Origin: Massilia sp. W12
GTDB lineage: Bacteria > Pseudomonadota > Gammaproteobacteria > Burkholderiales > Burkholderiaceae_D
Assembly (NCBI RefSeq): GCF_037300705.1
Contig: NZ_CP147776.1
Location: 3,720,001 to 3,784,000, forward strand
Reading direction: 5' to 3'
Length of the DNA: 64,000 nucleotides
In this document: positions 9,787 to 18,795 of the stretch, one piece after another
How positions within the stretch are numbered: the first letter of the stretch is position 1
Layout: every line of letters begins with the position of its first letter
Program-made: the position numbers and the translations under genes
Notes under the pieces: model-generated
Databases searched by the model: none
Seen by the model: the letters and a program-made list of their open reading frames with translations, nothing else
Told to the model about the DNA's origin: nothing

Positions 9787-10644
9787 ATGCAAGCCACACC
9801 TCCCCGCTTTGAAGGCAGCAGCGCCTACGTCGCCACGCCCGACTTGAAAATGGCGGTCAATGCTGCCCTCACCCTGCAGCGCCCTCTTCTGCTCAAAGGC
9901 GAACCCGGCACCGGCAAAACCATGCTGGCCGAAGAAGTCGCCGCCGCGCTGAATATGCCGCTGCTGCAATGGCATATCAAATCCACCACCAAGGCGCAGC
10001 AAGGCTTGTATGAATATGATGCGGTGTCGCGCCTGCGCGATTCGCAACTGGGCGATGAACGGGTGCGCGACATCCGCAACTACATCGTACAAGGCGTACT
10101 GTGGCAAGCCTTCACCGCAGAACAACCCTGCGTGCTCTTGATTGATGAAATCGATAAAGCCGACATCGAATTCCCGAATGATTTATTGCGCGAACTCGAC
10201 CGCATGGAATTCTATGTGTATGAAACGCGCGAAATGGTGCGCGCCAAGCACCGCCCGCTGGTCATCATCACCTCGAATAATGAAAAAGAATTGCCGGACG
10301 CCTTTTTGCGCCGCTGCTTTTTCCATTACATCAAGTTCCCCGACAAAGAAACCATGCAGCAAATCGTCGATGTGCATTTCCCACATCTGAAAAAAGATTT
10401 GCTGTCGCAAGCGCTGCAAAGTTTTTATGAAATGCGCGATGTGCCCGGCTTGAAGAAAAAACCGTCCACTTCGGAACTGCTGGACTGGTTGAAATTGCTG
10501 CTGGCCGAAGATATCCCGCCGGAAGCCTTGCGCAGCAAAGACAATAAGCAAGTGATTCCGCCGCTCCATGGCGCCCTCTTGAAAAACGAACAGGATGTGC
10601 ATCTGTTCGAGCGCATCCTGTTTATGGCGCGCGCCAATCGCTAG
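9787..10644 (+). CDS. MoxR-family AAA+ ATPase
   Basis: This 285-residue ATPase has Walker A GEPGTGKT (about residues 40-47), Walker B VLLIDEIDKAD, a sensor-1 ITSNNEKELPDAFLRRC segment and a C-terminal lid domain. MoxR ATPases usually act with a von Willebrand A protein to insert metals or remodel protein complexes; here the VWA gene is two genes downstream. The frame is open to 9625, but AGGG at 9774-9777 points to the ATG at 9787, and the protein then starts like its relatives. The client protein is not apparent. Confidence 0.93.
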   Translation: MQATPPRFEGSSAYVATPDLKMAVNAALTLQRPLLLKGEPGTGKTMLAEEVAAALNMPLLQWHIKSTTKAQQGLYEYDAVSRLRDSQLGDERVRDIRNYIVQGVLWQAFTAEQPCVLLIDEIDKADIEFPNDLLRELDRMEFYVYETREMVRAKHRPLVIITSNNEKELPDAFLRRCFFHYIKFPDKETMQQIVDVHFPHLKKDLLSQALQSFYEMRDVPGLKKKPSTSELLDWLKLLLAEDIPPEALRSKDNKQVIPPLHGALLKNEQDVHLFERILFMARANR

Positions 10645-10653
10645 GGGTGCGTC

Positions 10654-11292
10654 ATGGACAGCTTAAACCGCTTCCTGACTCCGGTCACACTTGAAGGCGA
10701 ACAAGTACGTCTCTTGCCCCTGGCCCCACAGCACGCCGCCGGATTAGCCCAAGCCAGCAGCGATGGCCGGCTGTGGGAATTGTGGTACACCTCCGTGCCG
10801 CACCCGGATCGCATGGCGCAGGAAATCGACTGGCGCTTAAATGAACACCGTGAGCAGCGCATGCTGCCGTTCGCGCTGCAACGCAAAGATAATGGCGCGC
10901 TGTGCGGCATGAGCACTTATCTGCACTTGGAGCCGCGCCACCGCCGCCTGGAAATCGGCGCCACCTGGCTGGCCAAAAGCGCGCAGGGCAGCGGCATCAA
11001 TACCGAAGCCAAATTTCTGCTGTTGCAACATGCATTTGAGCAACTCGACTGCATTGGCGTCGAACTGCGCACCCATTTCATGAACCATCAATCGCGCGCC
11101 GCGATTGAACGGCTGGGCGCCAAGCTGGACGGGGTGTTGCGCAGCGCGCAAATCATGCCGGATGGCACACGCCGCGACACTGTGGTGTACTCGATTCTCG
11201 ACTATGAATGGCCGACAGTGCGCCAGCATTTGCGCTTTAAACTCATGCGCCGTGCACAAAGCGGCGATGCGGCAGGAGCGCAGCCATGCTGA
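10654..11292 (+). CDS. GNAT family N-acetyltransferase (RimJ/RimL-like)
   Basis: This 212-residue protein resembles RimJ/RimL-type acetyltransferases: an N-terminal TLEGEQVRLLPL strand, an acetyl-CoA pyrophosphate-binding region in GATWLAKSAQGSGINTEAK (about 108-126, QGSGIN replacing the classical RGxGxG/A), then ELRTHFMNHQSRAAIERLGA. It lies between the MoxR and VWA genes, 9 bases after moxR, and its stop overlaps the VWA start by 7 bases, so all three should be one operon. Whether it modifies a partner of the MoxR/VWA pair is unknown. Confidence 0.88.
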   Translation: MDSLNRFLTPVTLEGEQVRLLPLAPQHAAGLAQASSDGRLWELWYTSVPHPDRMAQEIDWRLNEHREQRMLPFALQRKDNGALCGMSTYLHLEPRHRRLEIGATWLAKSAQGSGINTEAKFLLLQHAFEQLDCIGVELRTHFMNHQSRAAIERLGAKLDGVLRSAQIMPDGTRRDTVVYSILDYEWPTVRQHLRFKLMRRAQSGDAAGAQPC

Positions 11293-12455
11293 TCGACTTC
11301 TTTTTCACCCTCAAAAGCGCCAAGCTGCCGGTTTCGATCAAAGAATTTTTGATGTTACTGGAAGCGCTGGAAAAGCAAGTCATCATCCCCTCGATTGATG
11401 AGTTTTATTTTCTCTCGCGCATGTGCCTGGTCAAAGACGAAACGCATTTCGACAAATTTGATCAAGCTTTCGGACTGTATTTCAAAGGCGTGCAACAAAT
11501 CAACGCGCTGCAGCCGGACGTCGCGCTGGACTGGCTGATCAAGCGCTTTGAGCGTGAATTATCCGCCGAAGAAAAAGCCAAAATCGAAAAATTCGGCTAT
11601 GACAAATTGATGGAGCGCTTAGCCGAATTATTAAAAGAGCAAAAAGAGCGGCACGAGGGCGGCAACCGCTGGATAGGCACGGGCGGCACATCGCCGTTTG
11701 GCAATGGCGGCTACAACCCGGAAGGCATGCGCATTGGCGGTCAGGGTGGTCAGCGCAAAGCGGTGAAAGTATGGGAAGCGCGCGCCTATCGCGATTATGA
11801 CGACCAGCGCGAACTGGGCACGCGCAATATCAAAGTCGCCCTGCGCCGGCTGCGCCGCTTTGCGCGTCAAGGCGCGGCGGAAGAATTGGCGCTGGACGAC
11901 ACCATCCGCGCCACCGCCGAAAACGCCGGCTGGCTGGATTTGCAAATGCGTCCCGAGCGGCGCAACAACATCAAAGTCTTGATGCTGTACGACGTCGGCG
12001 GCTCGATGGATGACCATATTCAGCGCGTGGAAGAATTATTTTCCGCCGCCAAAACCGAATTCAAGAATATGGAGTTTTATTACTTCCATAACTGCGTGTA
12101 CGACTTCCTGTGGAAAAACAACCGCCGCCGCCAATCCGAGCGTTTTCAAACCTGGGACATCTTGCATAAATACAATCCCGACACCAAAGTGATTTTTGTC
12201 GGCGACGCCACCATGAGTCCATATGAAGTGATGCAGCCGGGCGGCTCGGTGGAATACAACAACCCGGAAGCCGGCGCAGTCTGGTTGCAGCGTTTCACCA
12301 GCACCTTTCAGCGCTTCGCCTGGCTCAACCCCGAACCGGAAGGGGTATGGCCCTATCGCCAATCAATCGCCATCATCCGGCAATTGATGAATGAGCGCAT
12401 GTACCCGCTGACCATGGAGGGTTTGGAAAGAGCGATGGCGGCTTTATCGAAATAA
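11286..12455 (+). CDS. VWA domain-containing CoxE-like protein
   Basis: This 389-residue protein has a helical N-terminal half (about 1-200) and a von Willebrand A-like C-terminal half. The MIDAS-like motif is DVGGSMDD (about residue 236) in place of the canonical DxSxS, as is usual for CoxE-type proteins. A Gly-rich segment (GTGGTSPFGNGGYN) separates the two halves. It overlaps the GNAT stop by 7 bases and forms an operon with moxR. By family precedent the ATPase/VWA pair acts as a metal-insertion or assembly chaperone; the target is not visible here. Confidence 0.9.
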   Translation: MLIDFFFTLKSAKLPVSIKEFLMLLEALEKQVIIPSIDEFYFLSRMCLVKDETHFDKFDQAFGLYFKGVQQINALQPDVALDWLIKRFERELSAEEKAKIEKFGYDKLMERLAELLKEQKERHEGGNRWIGTGGTSPFGNGGYNPEGMRIGGQGGQRKAVKVWEARAYRDYDDQRELGTRNIKVALRRLRRFARQGAAEELALDDTIRATAENAGWLDLQMRPERRNNIKVLMLYDVGGSMDDHIQRVEELFSAAKTEFKNMEFYYFHNCVYDFLWKNNRRRQSERFQTWDILHKYNPDTKVIFVGDATMSPYEVMQPGGSVEYNNPEAGAVWLQRFTSTFQRFAWLNPEPEGVWPYRQSIAIIRQLMNERMYPLTMEGLERAMAALSK

Positions 12456-12536
12456 AAACAGCAGACGCTCCGGCGCGACAAGCTCCATCGCCATCGCAAA
12501 AACGCCAGCCGGATCGCGCCGCCCGCCATATCGCGC

Positions 12537-12962
12537 TTACCACAAGCTGCACCCCAACGCCGCCAAATACAGCAGGCTGGCCAGGGCAATGCCGCGCAAA
12601 GGAATCTTGAACCAGTAAAGTCGCGCCAGGCAAAGCCAGCTCAGCAGACAGACCACACCCAGCAGACGCAAAAACCAGGAAGACAGCCACAACCCAGGGG
12701 ACACAACGGCCAACCACAAATAAAGCGCGGCAAATAGAAGCGCGCCCAGACTGTGACTGTGATTGAAACCCACCCAAGCACGCCACATGCTGGTGGCGCG
12801 CGCAACCTGTGGCGGGGTGGCGCGCATAGCTTGCAGCACTGCGGGGTCACGCGGTTCAAATGCCCGGCCGCGCAGGGTGAGCCAAAGATGCAGCGCGCCC
12901 AGCAGGCCAATAATGGCGGCAGCGCCAGCCATGAGCAAAATCGCAAACGATGAGAGGGACAT
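12537..12962 (-). CDS. small integral membrane protein of unknown function
   Basis: This 141-residue protein has four predicted transmembrane helices (about 5-25, 65-85, 90-110, 115-138). The first loop has RAFEPRDPAVLQAMRATPP and the second helix starts with WVGFNHSHSLGALLF, a pattern I associate with the LIC_13387-like small membrane family (moderate confidence). No clear ribosome-binding site precedes ATG 12960-12962; a TTG at 12981-12983, seven codons earlier, has AGGG in front and could be the true start. It is convergent with the VWA gene. Confidence 0.65.
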   Translation of the reverse strand: MSLSSFAILLMAGAAAIIGLLGALHLWLTLRGRAFEPRDPAVLQAMRATPPQVARATSMWRAWVGFNHSHSLGALLFAALYLWLAVVSPGLWLSSWFLRLLGVVCLLSWLCLARLYWFKIPLRGIALASLLYLAALGCSLW

Positions 12963-13199
12963 AATATGCAAGCATAATGGCAAAACCCTATTCTACGCGA
13001 TGCCATCTGCTTATTACGCAAGTCCTCCTGGCAAGCCACCGCACAAGTGCTAAGATAAATTGCCTTACCCAAGCTCCATTCAGTCAGTCCCGTATTCCGC
13101 AGCACCGCATTCCCATCTGTTGCAGGCGACACCGCACGCAGCACCGCATTTTGAGAGCAGACGCGCCGCCACACGGCGCCATCATGAAAGGGAGAGATC

Positions 13200-15569
13200 A
13201 TGCGCAAGAACAAGGATTGGATGCAATATCTGGCGCTGCTGGCAGCCGGCATCAGCATGCCGGCGCTGGCGGCCACGCCGACGCCCACCCCAACGCCCAC
13301 ACCCGCGCCAACGCCATCTGCTGTGTGCAGCAGCAATAATCTGGTGTGCGGTCAGGAATTGGCGAATCCGCCGGAATACGCCGGCAATCCGCCCCCGCCC
13401 CCGGCCCCGGCGCCTGGCGGCGGCAAGAAAAAACGCGCGCTCGCCAGCGCCGCGCCCAGTCCGACGCCCAGTCCAACGCCCAGTCCGCCGCCCGGCCTGA
13501 CCTTCAGCCAGGGGACAGTGCAAATGCCAGGTTTCGCGAATGGCGCGAAGAGTATGACGGTGAGTGTGAATACGCGCTATTTCAGCAATACCGGCAACGC
13601 TTTGCTGGCCGGCCCCACCATGCGCGTCAGCCCGGGTCAGCCGCTGCCGATTTTTTTGAATAATCAATTGCATTACACCAAGGGCGATGATCCGGCCAAC
13701 CACCATGTGCCGATGGGCAAAATGCCGATTGCCGACACCACGCCGCATGGTTTTAATATTTTGAATATGCACACGCATGGCTTGCATGTCAGTCCGCGCG
13801 GCTATTCGGATAATGTGTTGCTGAATCTGTTCCCGCAAAAATCGCCGCCGGGGACAGTCAAAGCCTGCCAGCAGCAGCTCGCCGGGGATCCGATTGTGCA
13901 AACCGATTGCCAGCAAGGCTCCTGGCCGATGAAGGTCACGCTGCCAGCCAAACATCCTTCCGGCACATACTGGTATCACACGCATAAACATGGCGCGGTG
14001 GCGCTGCACTTGGCCAGCGGCTTGTCCGGCGCGCTGATTGTGCAGGACTCCCAGCGCGGCCTGGAAAGCTTGCCGCAAGTCGGCCCGCTGGTCGGCAGCA
14101 GCAATGAAAAAATCATGCTCTTGCAGCAAATCGCCTTTGGCCCGCCGCCAGCGCCAACGCCGTCTCCGACGCCAACGCCAACGCCAACGCCGACACCGAC
14201 ACCGACATCGACGCCAACCCCGGCCCCGGATAATTGCGCCACGCCCACCGCGCCGCCCGGCCCGTCGCCTGCGCCAAGCCCATTCCCGACACCGGCAGGA
14301 ACACAATATGTGAATTGCTGGGGGGTGTATGCCCACCCGATTTCCTGTCAGTATGATGGCCCGCAAGTGCAAGCGACGAATACGCAGTTCTCGGTAAACG
14401 GCCAGTTCAATCCAGTGATCACCATGCAAACCGGTCAGCCGCAGCTCTGGCGCATGGTCAACACCACGCCGGCGGCGGTGATGCCGGTTTGTCTGATTCC
14501 CATTGTCAATTCCGCCAGCGCCATCGCCAGCGCGCCGCCTGCGCCGGGCTTGTATGTGCTGGCGGCGGATGGCAATCCTGTGCAAATTCCAAATAGCAAT
14601 CACCCCACCCCGTTTAAATTGGAAAAGCCGGTATTTAATGTCGCGCAAGAGCTGCACGGTCTGGCGAATAATGAATTTCAATTTCTGGCGCCGGGGCAGC
14701 GTTTGGATTTGATGGTGCTGCCCAGCCAGCCCGGCCTGTTTGTGTTGTGGAGCGCGCAGCAAGCCACGCAAATGGATCAACTCTGTCCCGCCAGCCTGAA
14801 CAGCAGCCAGTTGGGGGCGGCGCAAAACAATGTGGTGGCGTTTGTGAATGTGCAGGGGGCCGCGCTCACTCCGCCGCTGAGCAAGCTGCCGACGCAGAAG
14901 CAATTGAATGCCTTGTACACCCCGGCTCCGGTGGTGGGACAGGCAGACACCCCGACCGCGCCAACCCAGGGGGTGGTGTTCGGCTTCACCAATGTTTCAT
15001 ATACGCCGGATAAGAAAAGCTGTGCAGCCTCTTCCCGCATCGGCGGCGCTTCGGTGATCAATGGCCGCCCTTTTTATGAGGGACGGGTGCAGCGCCGCTT
15101 GCAACTGGGACAGGCGGATATGTGGGGCGTACAAAGCGCGGTGGATACGCATATGTTCCATATCCACACCAATCCCTTCCAATTGGTGACGCGCGGCAAT
15201 CTGGCTTATCCCTTCCCGATCTGGCGCGATACGGCTTTGATCAATTGCGCGCCGGCGGCGCAAAGCGGCGGCTGCGCCTTCCCGGCGGGCTTGACCTCGC
15301 AATTCATGTATAACAATGGTCAGCCGAATGCGGCCTACGGGGAAATTCTGCAATTTGTCAGCCGCGCCGTGGATTTCACCGGGCCGATGGTGATGCATTG
15401 CCATAACACCGAGCACGAGGATAACGGCATGATGGAATTGGTGGAAATTGTCAATCCGCCGCAGACCGGCAAAGCGCAGAAATCCGGCAAAACCGGTGCA
15501 AAGCAGTCACCGGGCAAAGCTGGCGCCAGTCCGGCAGCCGGACAGCCAGGCCAAGCGCATAAGCATTGA
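13200..15569 (+). CDS. multicopper oxidase with Thr-Pro-rich linkers
   Basis: This is a 789-residue exported oxidase. The signal peptide ends near residue 24 (ALA/AT). All four copper motifs are present: HTHGLH from His191, WYHTHKHG from about His260, HMFHIHTNPF from His651 and HCHNTEHEDNGM from His733, the last giving the type-1 Cys734 and axial Met. Thr/Ser-Pro repeats occur at about 25-40, 85-100 and 318-350, so disordered linkers both precede and interrupt the cupredoxin domains. The tail is Lys/Gly/Ala/His-rich. GGGAG before the ATG supports the start. Substrate is unknown; candidates are metal ions (Cu, Mn, Fe) or phenolics. Confidence 0.92.
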   Translation: MRKNKDWMQYLALLAAGISMPALAATPTPTPTPTPAPTPSAVCSSNNLVCGQELANPPEYAGNPPPPPAPAPGGGKKKRALASAAPSPTPSPTPSPPPGLTFSQGTVQMPGFANGAKSMTVSVNTRYFSNTGNALLAGPTMRVSPGQPLPIFLNNQLHYTKGDDPANHHVPMGKMPIADTTPHGFNILNMHTHGLHVSPRGYSDNVLLNLFPQKSPPGTVKACQQQLAGDPIVQTDCQQGSWPMKVTLPAKHPSGTYWYHTHKHGAVALHLASGLSGALIVQDSQRGLESLPQVGPLVGSSNEKIMLLQQIAFGPPPAPTPSPTPTPTPTPTPTPTSTPTPAPDNCATPTAPPGPSPAPSPFPTPAGTQYVNCWGVYAHPISCQYDGPQVQATNTQFSVNGQFNPVITMQTGQPQLWRMVNTTPAAVMPVCLIPIVNSASAIASAPPAPGLYVLAADGNPVQIPNSNHPTPFKLEKPVFNVAQELHGLANNEFQFLAPGQRLDLMVLPSQPGLFVLWSAQQATQMDQLCPASLNSSQLGAAQNNVVAFVNVQGAALTPPLSKLPTQKQLNALYTPAPVVGQADTPTAPTQGVVFGFTNVSYTPDKKSCAASSRIGGASVINGRPFYEGRVQRRLQLGQADMWGVQSAVDTHMFHIHTNPFQLVTRGNLAYPFPIWRDTALINCAPAAQSGGCAFPAGLTSQFMYNNGQPNAAYGEILQFVSRAVDFTGPMVMHCHNTEHEDNGMMELVEIVNPPQTGKAQKSGKTGAKQSPGKAGASPAAGQPGQAHKH

Positions 15570-15698
15570 TCAGCATCAACACAGGTGCGGCGTGTTTCGA
15601 TCAGCGCCGCAGCTGTGTTATGTTGCCCACTGCAATCGCTGGACTGACAGCGATGAACCTCTCTTCGCCAGCAGATGCCGCATCCTGATTTGGCGCGC

Positions 15699-16310
15699 TT
15701 ATTGTATCGGGATCAAAACCTCGTTACGCCGCAAGAACCAGGGCGTAAGCGGCCCGTTGTAGCGCGCCCATCTTTCGCTTCCTGAAGCGGTCAAGCCTGT
15801 TTTTCGCATCCAATCTTCGAGTTCAGATTTGTGCTGCGTATAGTTCTTTTCGCTCCATGTCCCAGAGTACCTGACCACGGCCATTTTCTGCGCGGGAACT
15901 TGGCGCAAGGTAACGCTTTCGTCCTTTGGCTGCGGCAAAGTACTGAGTGTATATGTCTGCGGCATCATGAAACTGACCGCCCACTGATCTTCGACACGCT
16001 GCTGCCCTACAGGCGCCGTCATCTGAATCTTCTCACCCGCAGGAATTTGGGAAACCGGGGCCGTCATTGACAGCTTGGTGCGGGAAACATTGTCGCCCGA
16101 GATGTAATCAAACAGCTTCTTAAATGCTTTGTTTCCTGCGCTCTCCAAGTCACCGCTCACCAGGGTTTCGGCAAGCACCTGCGGGGCATACTCACGGATT
16201 TCAAATTTGCCGTCTGTCTTCAGGACGGTATAGCTCGCTTCTTCGATTGCCATCGCGGCAGGCGCCGCAGTGAGCAGCAACAGTGCCGTAAGGGTTGCCT
16301 TGAAATTCAT
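15699..16310 (-). CDS. SOUL family heme-binding protein, exported
   Basis: This 203-residue protein has a signal peptide (about 1-21, AMA/IEEA) followed by a complete SOUL domain: YTVLKTDGKFEIREYAPQV, the repeated SMTAPV/QMTAPV motifs and a C-terminal RYNGPLTPWFLRRNEVLIPI. SOUL proteins bind heme or tetrapyrroles; a periplasmic location follows from the signal peptide. AGGAGT precedes the ATG. It is convergent with the multicopper oxidase gene and seems monocistronic. Confidence 0.92.
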   Translation of the reverse strand: MNFKATLTALLLLTAAPAAMAIEEASYTVLKTDGKFEIREYAPQVLAETLVSGDLESAGNKAFKKLFDYISGDNVSRTKLSMTAPVSQIPAGEKIQMTAPVGQQRVEDQWAVSFMMPQTYTLSTLPQPKDESVTLRQVPAQKMAVVRYSGTWSEKNYTQHKSELEDWMRKTGLTASGSERWARYNGPLTPWFLRRNEVLIPIQ

Positions 16311-16610
16311 GCTGACTCCTTCTTTGCTGACGCAATATTTGAGCAGATGTGACTATTCAGCCGGATTCAGGCCAAAAAAGCAGGCCGGGTTGAGCACAGC
16401 GATTACCCGGCGTCCTACAGCGCTTGAACCACAAAGGCCTCAGCGCAAGCGATAAGCAAGATCCACAGCTGCCGTTCCATATTGTTGAAACAGGTACGTA
16501 AAACAGTCACGATCATTTCATGCCTCCATAGGGGCTGAATAGGCACGAGTCGATCACCTTTATACAGGAAATACGGCAAGGGATACATTCGCCACATTCC
16601 CGACCTTACT
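16311..16610. other. 300-base intergenic region with one candidate small ORF
   Basis: This lies between the SOUL gene and a secreted hypothetical protein, both on the minus strand. Apart from the 33-codon candidate at 16415-16516 I see no gene, and no clear terminator or promoter. Confidence 0.5.
16415..16516 (-). CDS. candidate 33-residue hydrophobic small protein
   Basis: A 33-codon frame begins at ATG 16514-16516 with GGAGG six to seven bases upstream, a far better ribosome-binding site than most random short frames have. The product has a hydrophobic C-terminal half (QLWILLIACAEAFVVQAL) that could be a single membrane helix. An overlapping three-codon frame (ATG AAA TGA) shares the same Shine-Dalgarno. 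No family is recognised. Chance cannot be excluded at this length. Confidence 0.25.
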   Translation of the reverse strand: MIVTVLRTCFNNMERQLWILLIACAEAFVVQAL

Positions 16611-17396
16611 TCACTTCACCCCGCATTTGCGCCTTGGCTGCCATTCCCACTGCCCGTTTTGCTTGATCAATTTGACCGGCCATTGATGGCTGCCGGCCTC
16701 ATCGCATGAGGCTTTGGCGCTGAATTCGCCGTTTGGCAGCCAGCGCGGATCGCTTAAAAATGTATCGACGTGGCCCGGCTTGCCGCTTTGTTCAATGAAG
16801 TTGTAACCCTGCCAGGACAGACGTCCATCCTGCGCATAAATCATCCATTCATTGCCGTCCAGGCCATCCGGCTGCTCATTGGCGAAATACGCCCTGCCAT
16901 CGCGCGAAAAATGTACGCTGAGGCCGCCCGGCGTGATGCGTCCGCTGGGCAGATGCACCAGTTTGCCGCCGAAGCGGCCTTCGTCCGCCACCGCCAACAG
17001 CAGATACTCGCCGCGCATATCGCAAAAAGTGTGCAATACGCCGGATAAGGGTTCGTCAAACGGCGGGGTGTCGGCGAATTCGAGCCAGCCGGCGCCGCTT
17101 TTCACGCGCGCCAGATGCGCTTTGGTGCGCACAAATACGGCCCCGGCCTTGCGCTTTTGTATCAATTGCGCTTCGCTCAGAGGCTTTTTCTTGCTTTCGC
17201 AGCTTAATTTGAGTTGTGCTTCGCGTACTGGAATCTGCACCGGCAGGCGCGCAGAACTGAGTGCGGAAACCGCCGAGGCAAATGCAGCCGCCGGCGGCGT
17301 GGCGGAAGGTGTGGCCGGGGACGCCGGCTGCGCCGGCTGGGCTTGCGCGCCGCCGGCCAGACTGAGCGCCAGGATCATAATCGTGCACGTTCTCAT
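16611..17396 (-). CDS. secreted protein of unknown function
   Basis: This is a 261-residue protein with a signal peptide (about 1-20, GGAQA/QPAQ) and a Pro/Ala-rich stretch to about residue 45. The mature part is rich in aromatic residues and strands (HFSRDGRAYFANEQPDG, MIYAQDGRLSWQGYNFIEQSG) and has Cys residues near 66, 124, 232 and 258 that may form disulfides. The frame is open to 17426, but the ATG at 17394-17396 places the signal peptide at the N-terminus. I do not recognise the family. It is divergent from the AmpG-like gene. Confidence 0.7.
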   Translation of the reverse strand: MRTCTIMILALSLAGGAQAQPAQPASPATPSATPPAAAFASAVSALSSARLPVQIPVREAQLKLSCESKKKPLSEAQLIQKRKAGAVFVRTKAHLARVKSGAGWLEFADTPPFDEPLSGVLHTFCDMRGEYLLLAVADEGRFGGKLVHLPSGRITPGGLSVHFSRDGRAYFANEQPDGLDGNEWMIYAQDGRLSWQGYNFIEQSGKPGHVDTFLSDPRWLPNGEFSAKASCDEAGSHQWPVKLIKQNGQWEWQPRRKCGVK

Positions 17397-17546
17397 GGCA
17401 TGGGATGCGATCAAAAAAGACAGCATAGCATGCGTTGAGAGTATGCCGCAGACCTCAGACCATTAAGTGAACGATCGTGCTTTTATACGTGTTATTTTGC
17501 ACTGCATCAGGCAGACTGCCTGCACTGCCCTTTTTCAGCCATTACT

Positions 17547-18737
17547 ATGCATAAATTTATTTTGCTCGCCAGCTTGTATATCGCACAAGGTTTGCCGTAT
17601 GGCTATTTCACGCAGGCTTTGCCGGTTTTACTGCGCGAACAGGGGCTGAGTTTGCACACGATAGGTTTGGGCGGCGTGCTGGCTCTGCCTTGGGCCTTGA
17701 AGTTTTTATGGTCGCCGCTGGTGGATCGTTTGCAATGCCACCGGCGCTGGATTCTGCTGTGCAATCTGGCGGCTGTGCTGTGCTGCCTGTTTCTTGCGGC
17801 ATTTGATTTGCAAGACTTGATCCGGAATAAGTTGTGGCTCTTGTATCTGGGCTTTTTTTGTCTGAACCTGGCCGCCGCCAGCCAGGATATCGCCACCGAT
17901 GCGCTGGCGGTGATGCTGCTCTCCGAATCCGAGCGCGGTCTCGGCAATGGCGTGCAGGTGGCCGCCTACCGTCTGGGCATGATCGCCAGCGGCGGCGCCC
18001 TGCTCTCCGCCTTCGGGCTGCTGGGTTGGCAGGTTTCAACCCTGATTTTGGCCGCGATGTTGTGCCTGTGTTGTGTGCCGCTGTTATTGATGCCGGCTTT
18101 GTTTGCGGTAACGCAACAGCGGCCCGCCATGCCTGTGCTCGATCTGCGCCGCATGTTTGCGCTGGCGCTGGCGCCGGACATGCGGCCCTGGCTGGCGGCC
18201 TTGTGCGCGTATAAATTCGGCGAAACCCTGGCCACGCCGATGTTGCGGCCGATGCTGGTGGATCATGGTTTGAATTTGGCCGATCTGGCTTTATTGCTGG
18301 GCACGGTCGGTTTCGGGGCCGGTCTGGCCGGCTCGATCTGCGGCGGTTTGTTGTTAAACCGCTTGGGACGCGCGCTGGCTTTGCGCCTGTTTCTGGGCTT
18401 GACCGGTTTGAGTATCGCAAGCTGGAGCTGGCTGGCGCTGGCCCGTCCCGGCATCGGTTGGCTGCAGGCGGCCTGCGCTTTGGAACATTTCAGCGCCGGC
18501 ATGGCCACCACGGCTTTATTTGCGGAAATGATGCGGCATTGCCGCAGCCATTGGGAAGCCACCGATTACACCCTGCAAGCCAGTCTGGTGGTGATGTTGA
18601 CGATTGCGGCAGCCGCGCTCAGCGGGTTTTTGGCGCAAGCCATGGGTTATGCCGCTTTCTTCATCCTGTGTTCCGCCTGTTCATTGCTGGCGTTCTGGCC
18701 GCTGACTGCATATCTGCGCAGCAAAGCGGCAAACTGA
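17547..18737 (+). CDS. AmpG-like MFS permease (muropeptide transporter family)
   Basis: This 396-residue inner-membrane protein has about 12 transmembrane segments. The N-terminus SLYIAQGLPYGYFTQALPVLLREQG and the loop KFLWSPLVDR are typical of the AmpG/PAT subgroup of the major facilitator superfamily, which imports anhydromuropeptides for murein recycling. SQDIATDALAV, after the third or fourth helix, is a further hallmark of the group. No other recycling gene is adjacent, so the substrate is assigned by family only. Confidence 0.85.
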   Translation: MHKFILLASLYIAQGLPYGYFTQALPVLLREQGLSLHTIGLGGVLALPWALKFLWSPLVDRLQCHRRWILLCNLAAVLCCLFLAAFDLQDLIRNKLWLLYLGFFCLNLAAASQDIATDALAVMLLSESERGLGNGVQVAAYRLGMIASGGALLSAFGLLGWQVSTLILAAMLCLCCVPLLLMPALFAVTQQRPAMPVLDLRRMFALALAPDMRPWLAALCAYKFGETLATPMLRPMLVDHGLNLADLALLLGTVGFGAGLAGSICGGLLLNRLGRALALRLFLGLTGLSIASWSWLALARPGIGWLQAACALEHFSAGMATTALFAEMMRHCRSHWEATDYTLQASLVVMLTIAAAALSGFLAQAMGYAAFFILCSACSLLAFWPLTAYLRSKAAN

Positions 18738-18795
18738 AGCGGCCCTGGCGCGCCGCAGCCAGCGACTGCGCGGCGGCTTGAACCGCGCCGCCTGG

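Noticed and set aside
14149-14228. Possible CRISPR-like or tandem repeat array in the six-base repeats.
   Set aside because: Units are only six bases and encode in-frame Thr-Pro, with no spacers; it is a coding microsatellite.
13182-14903. Long minus-strand frame over the multicopper oxidase gene.
   Set aside because: It is Arg/His-rich with runs of basic residues and mirrors the plus-strand gene that has four intact copper motifs.
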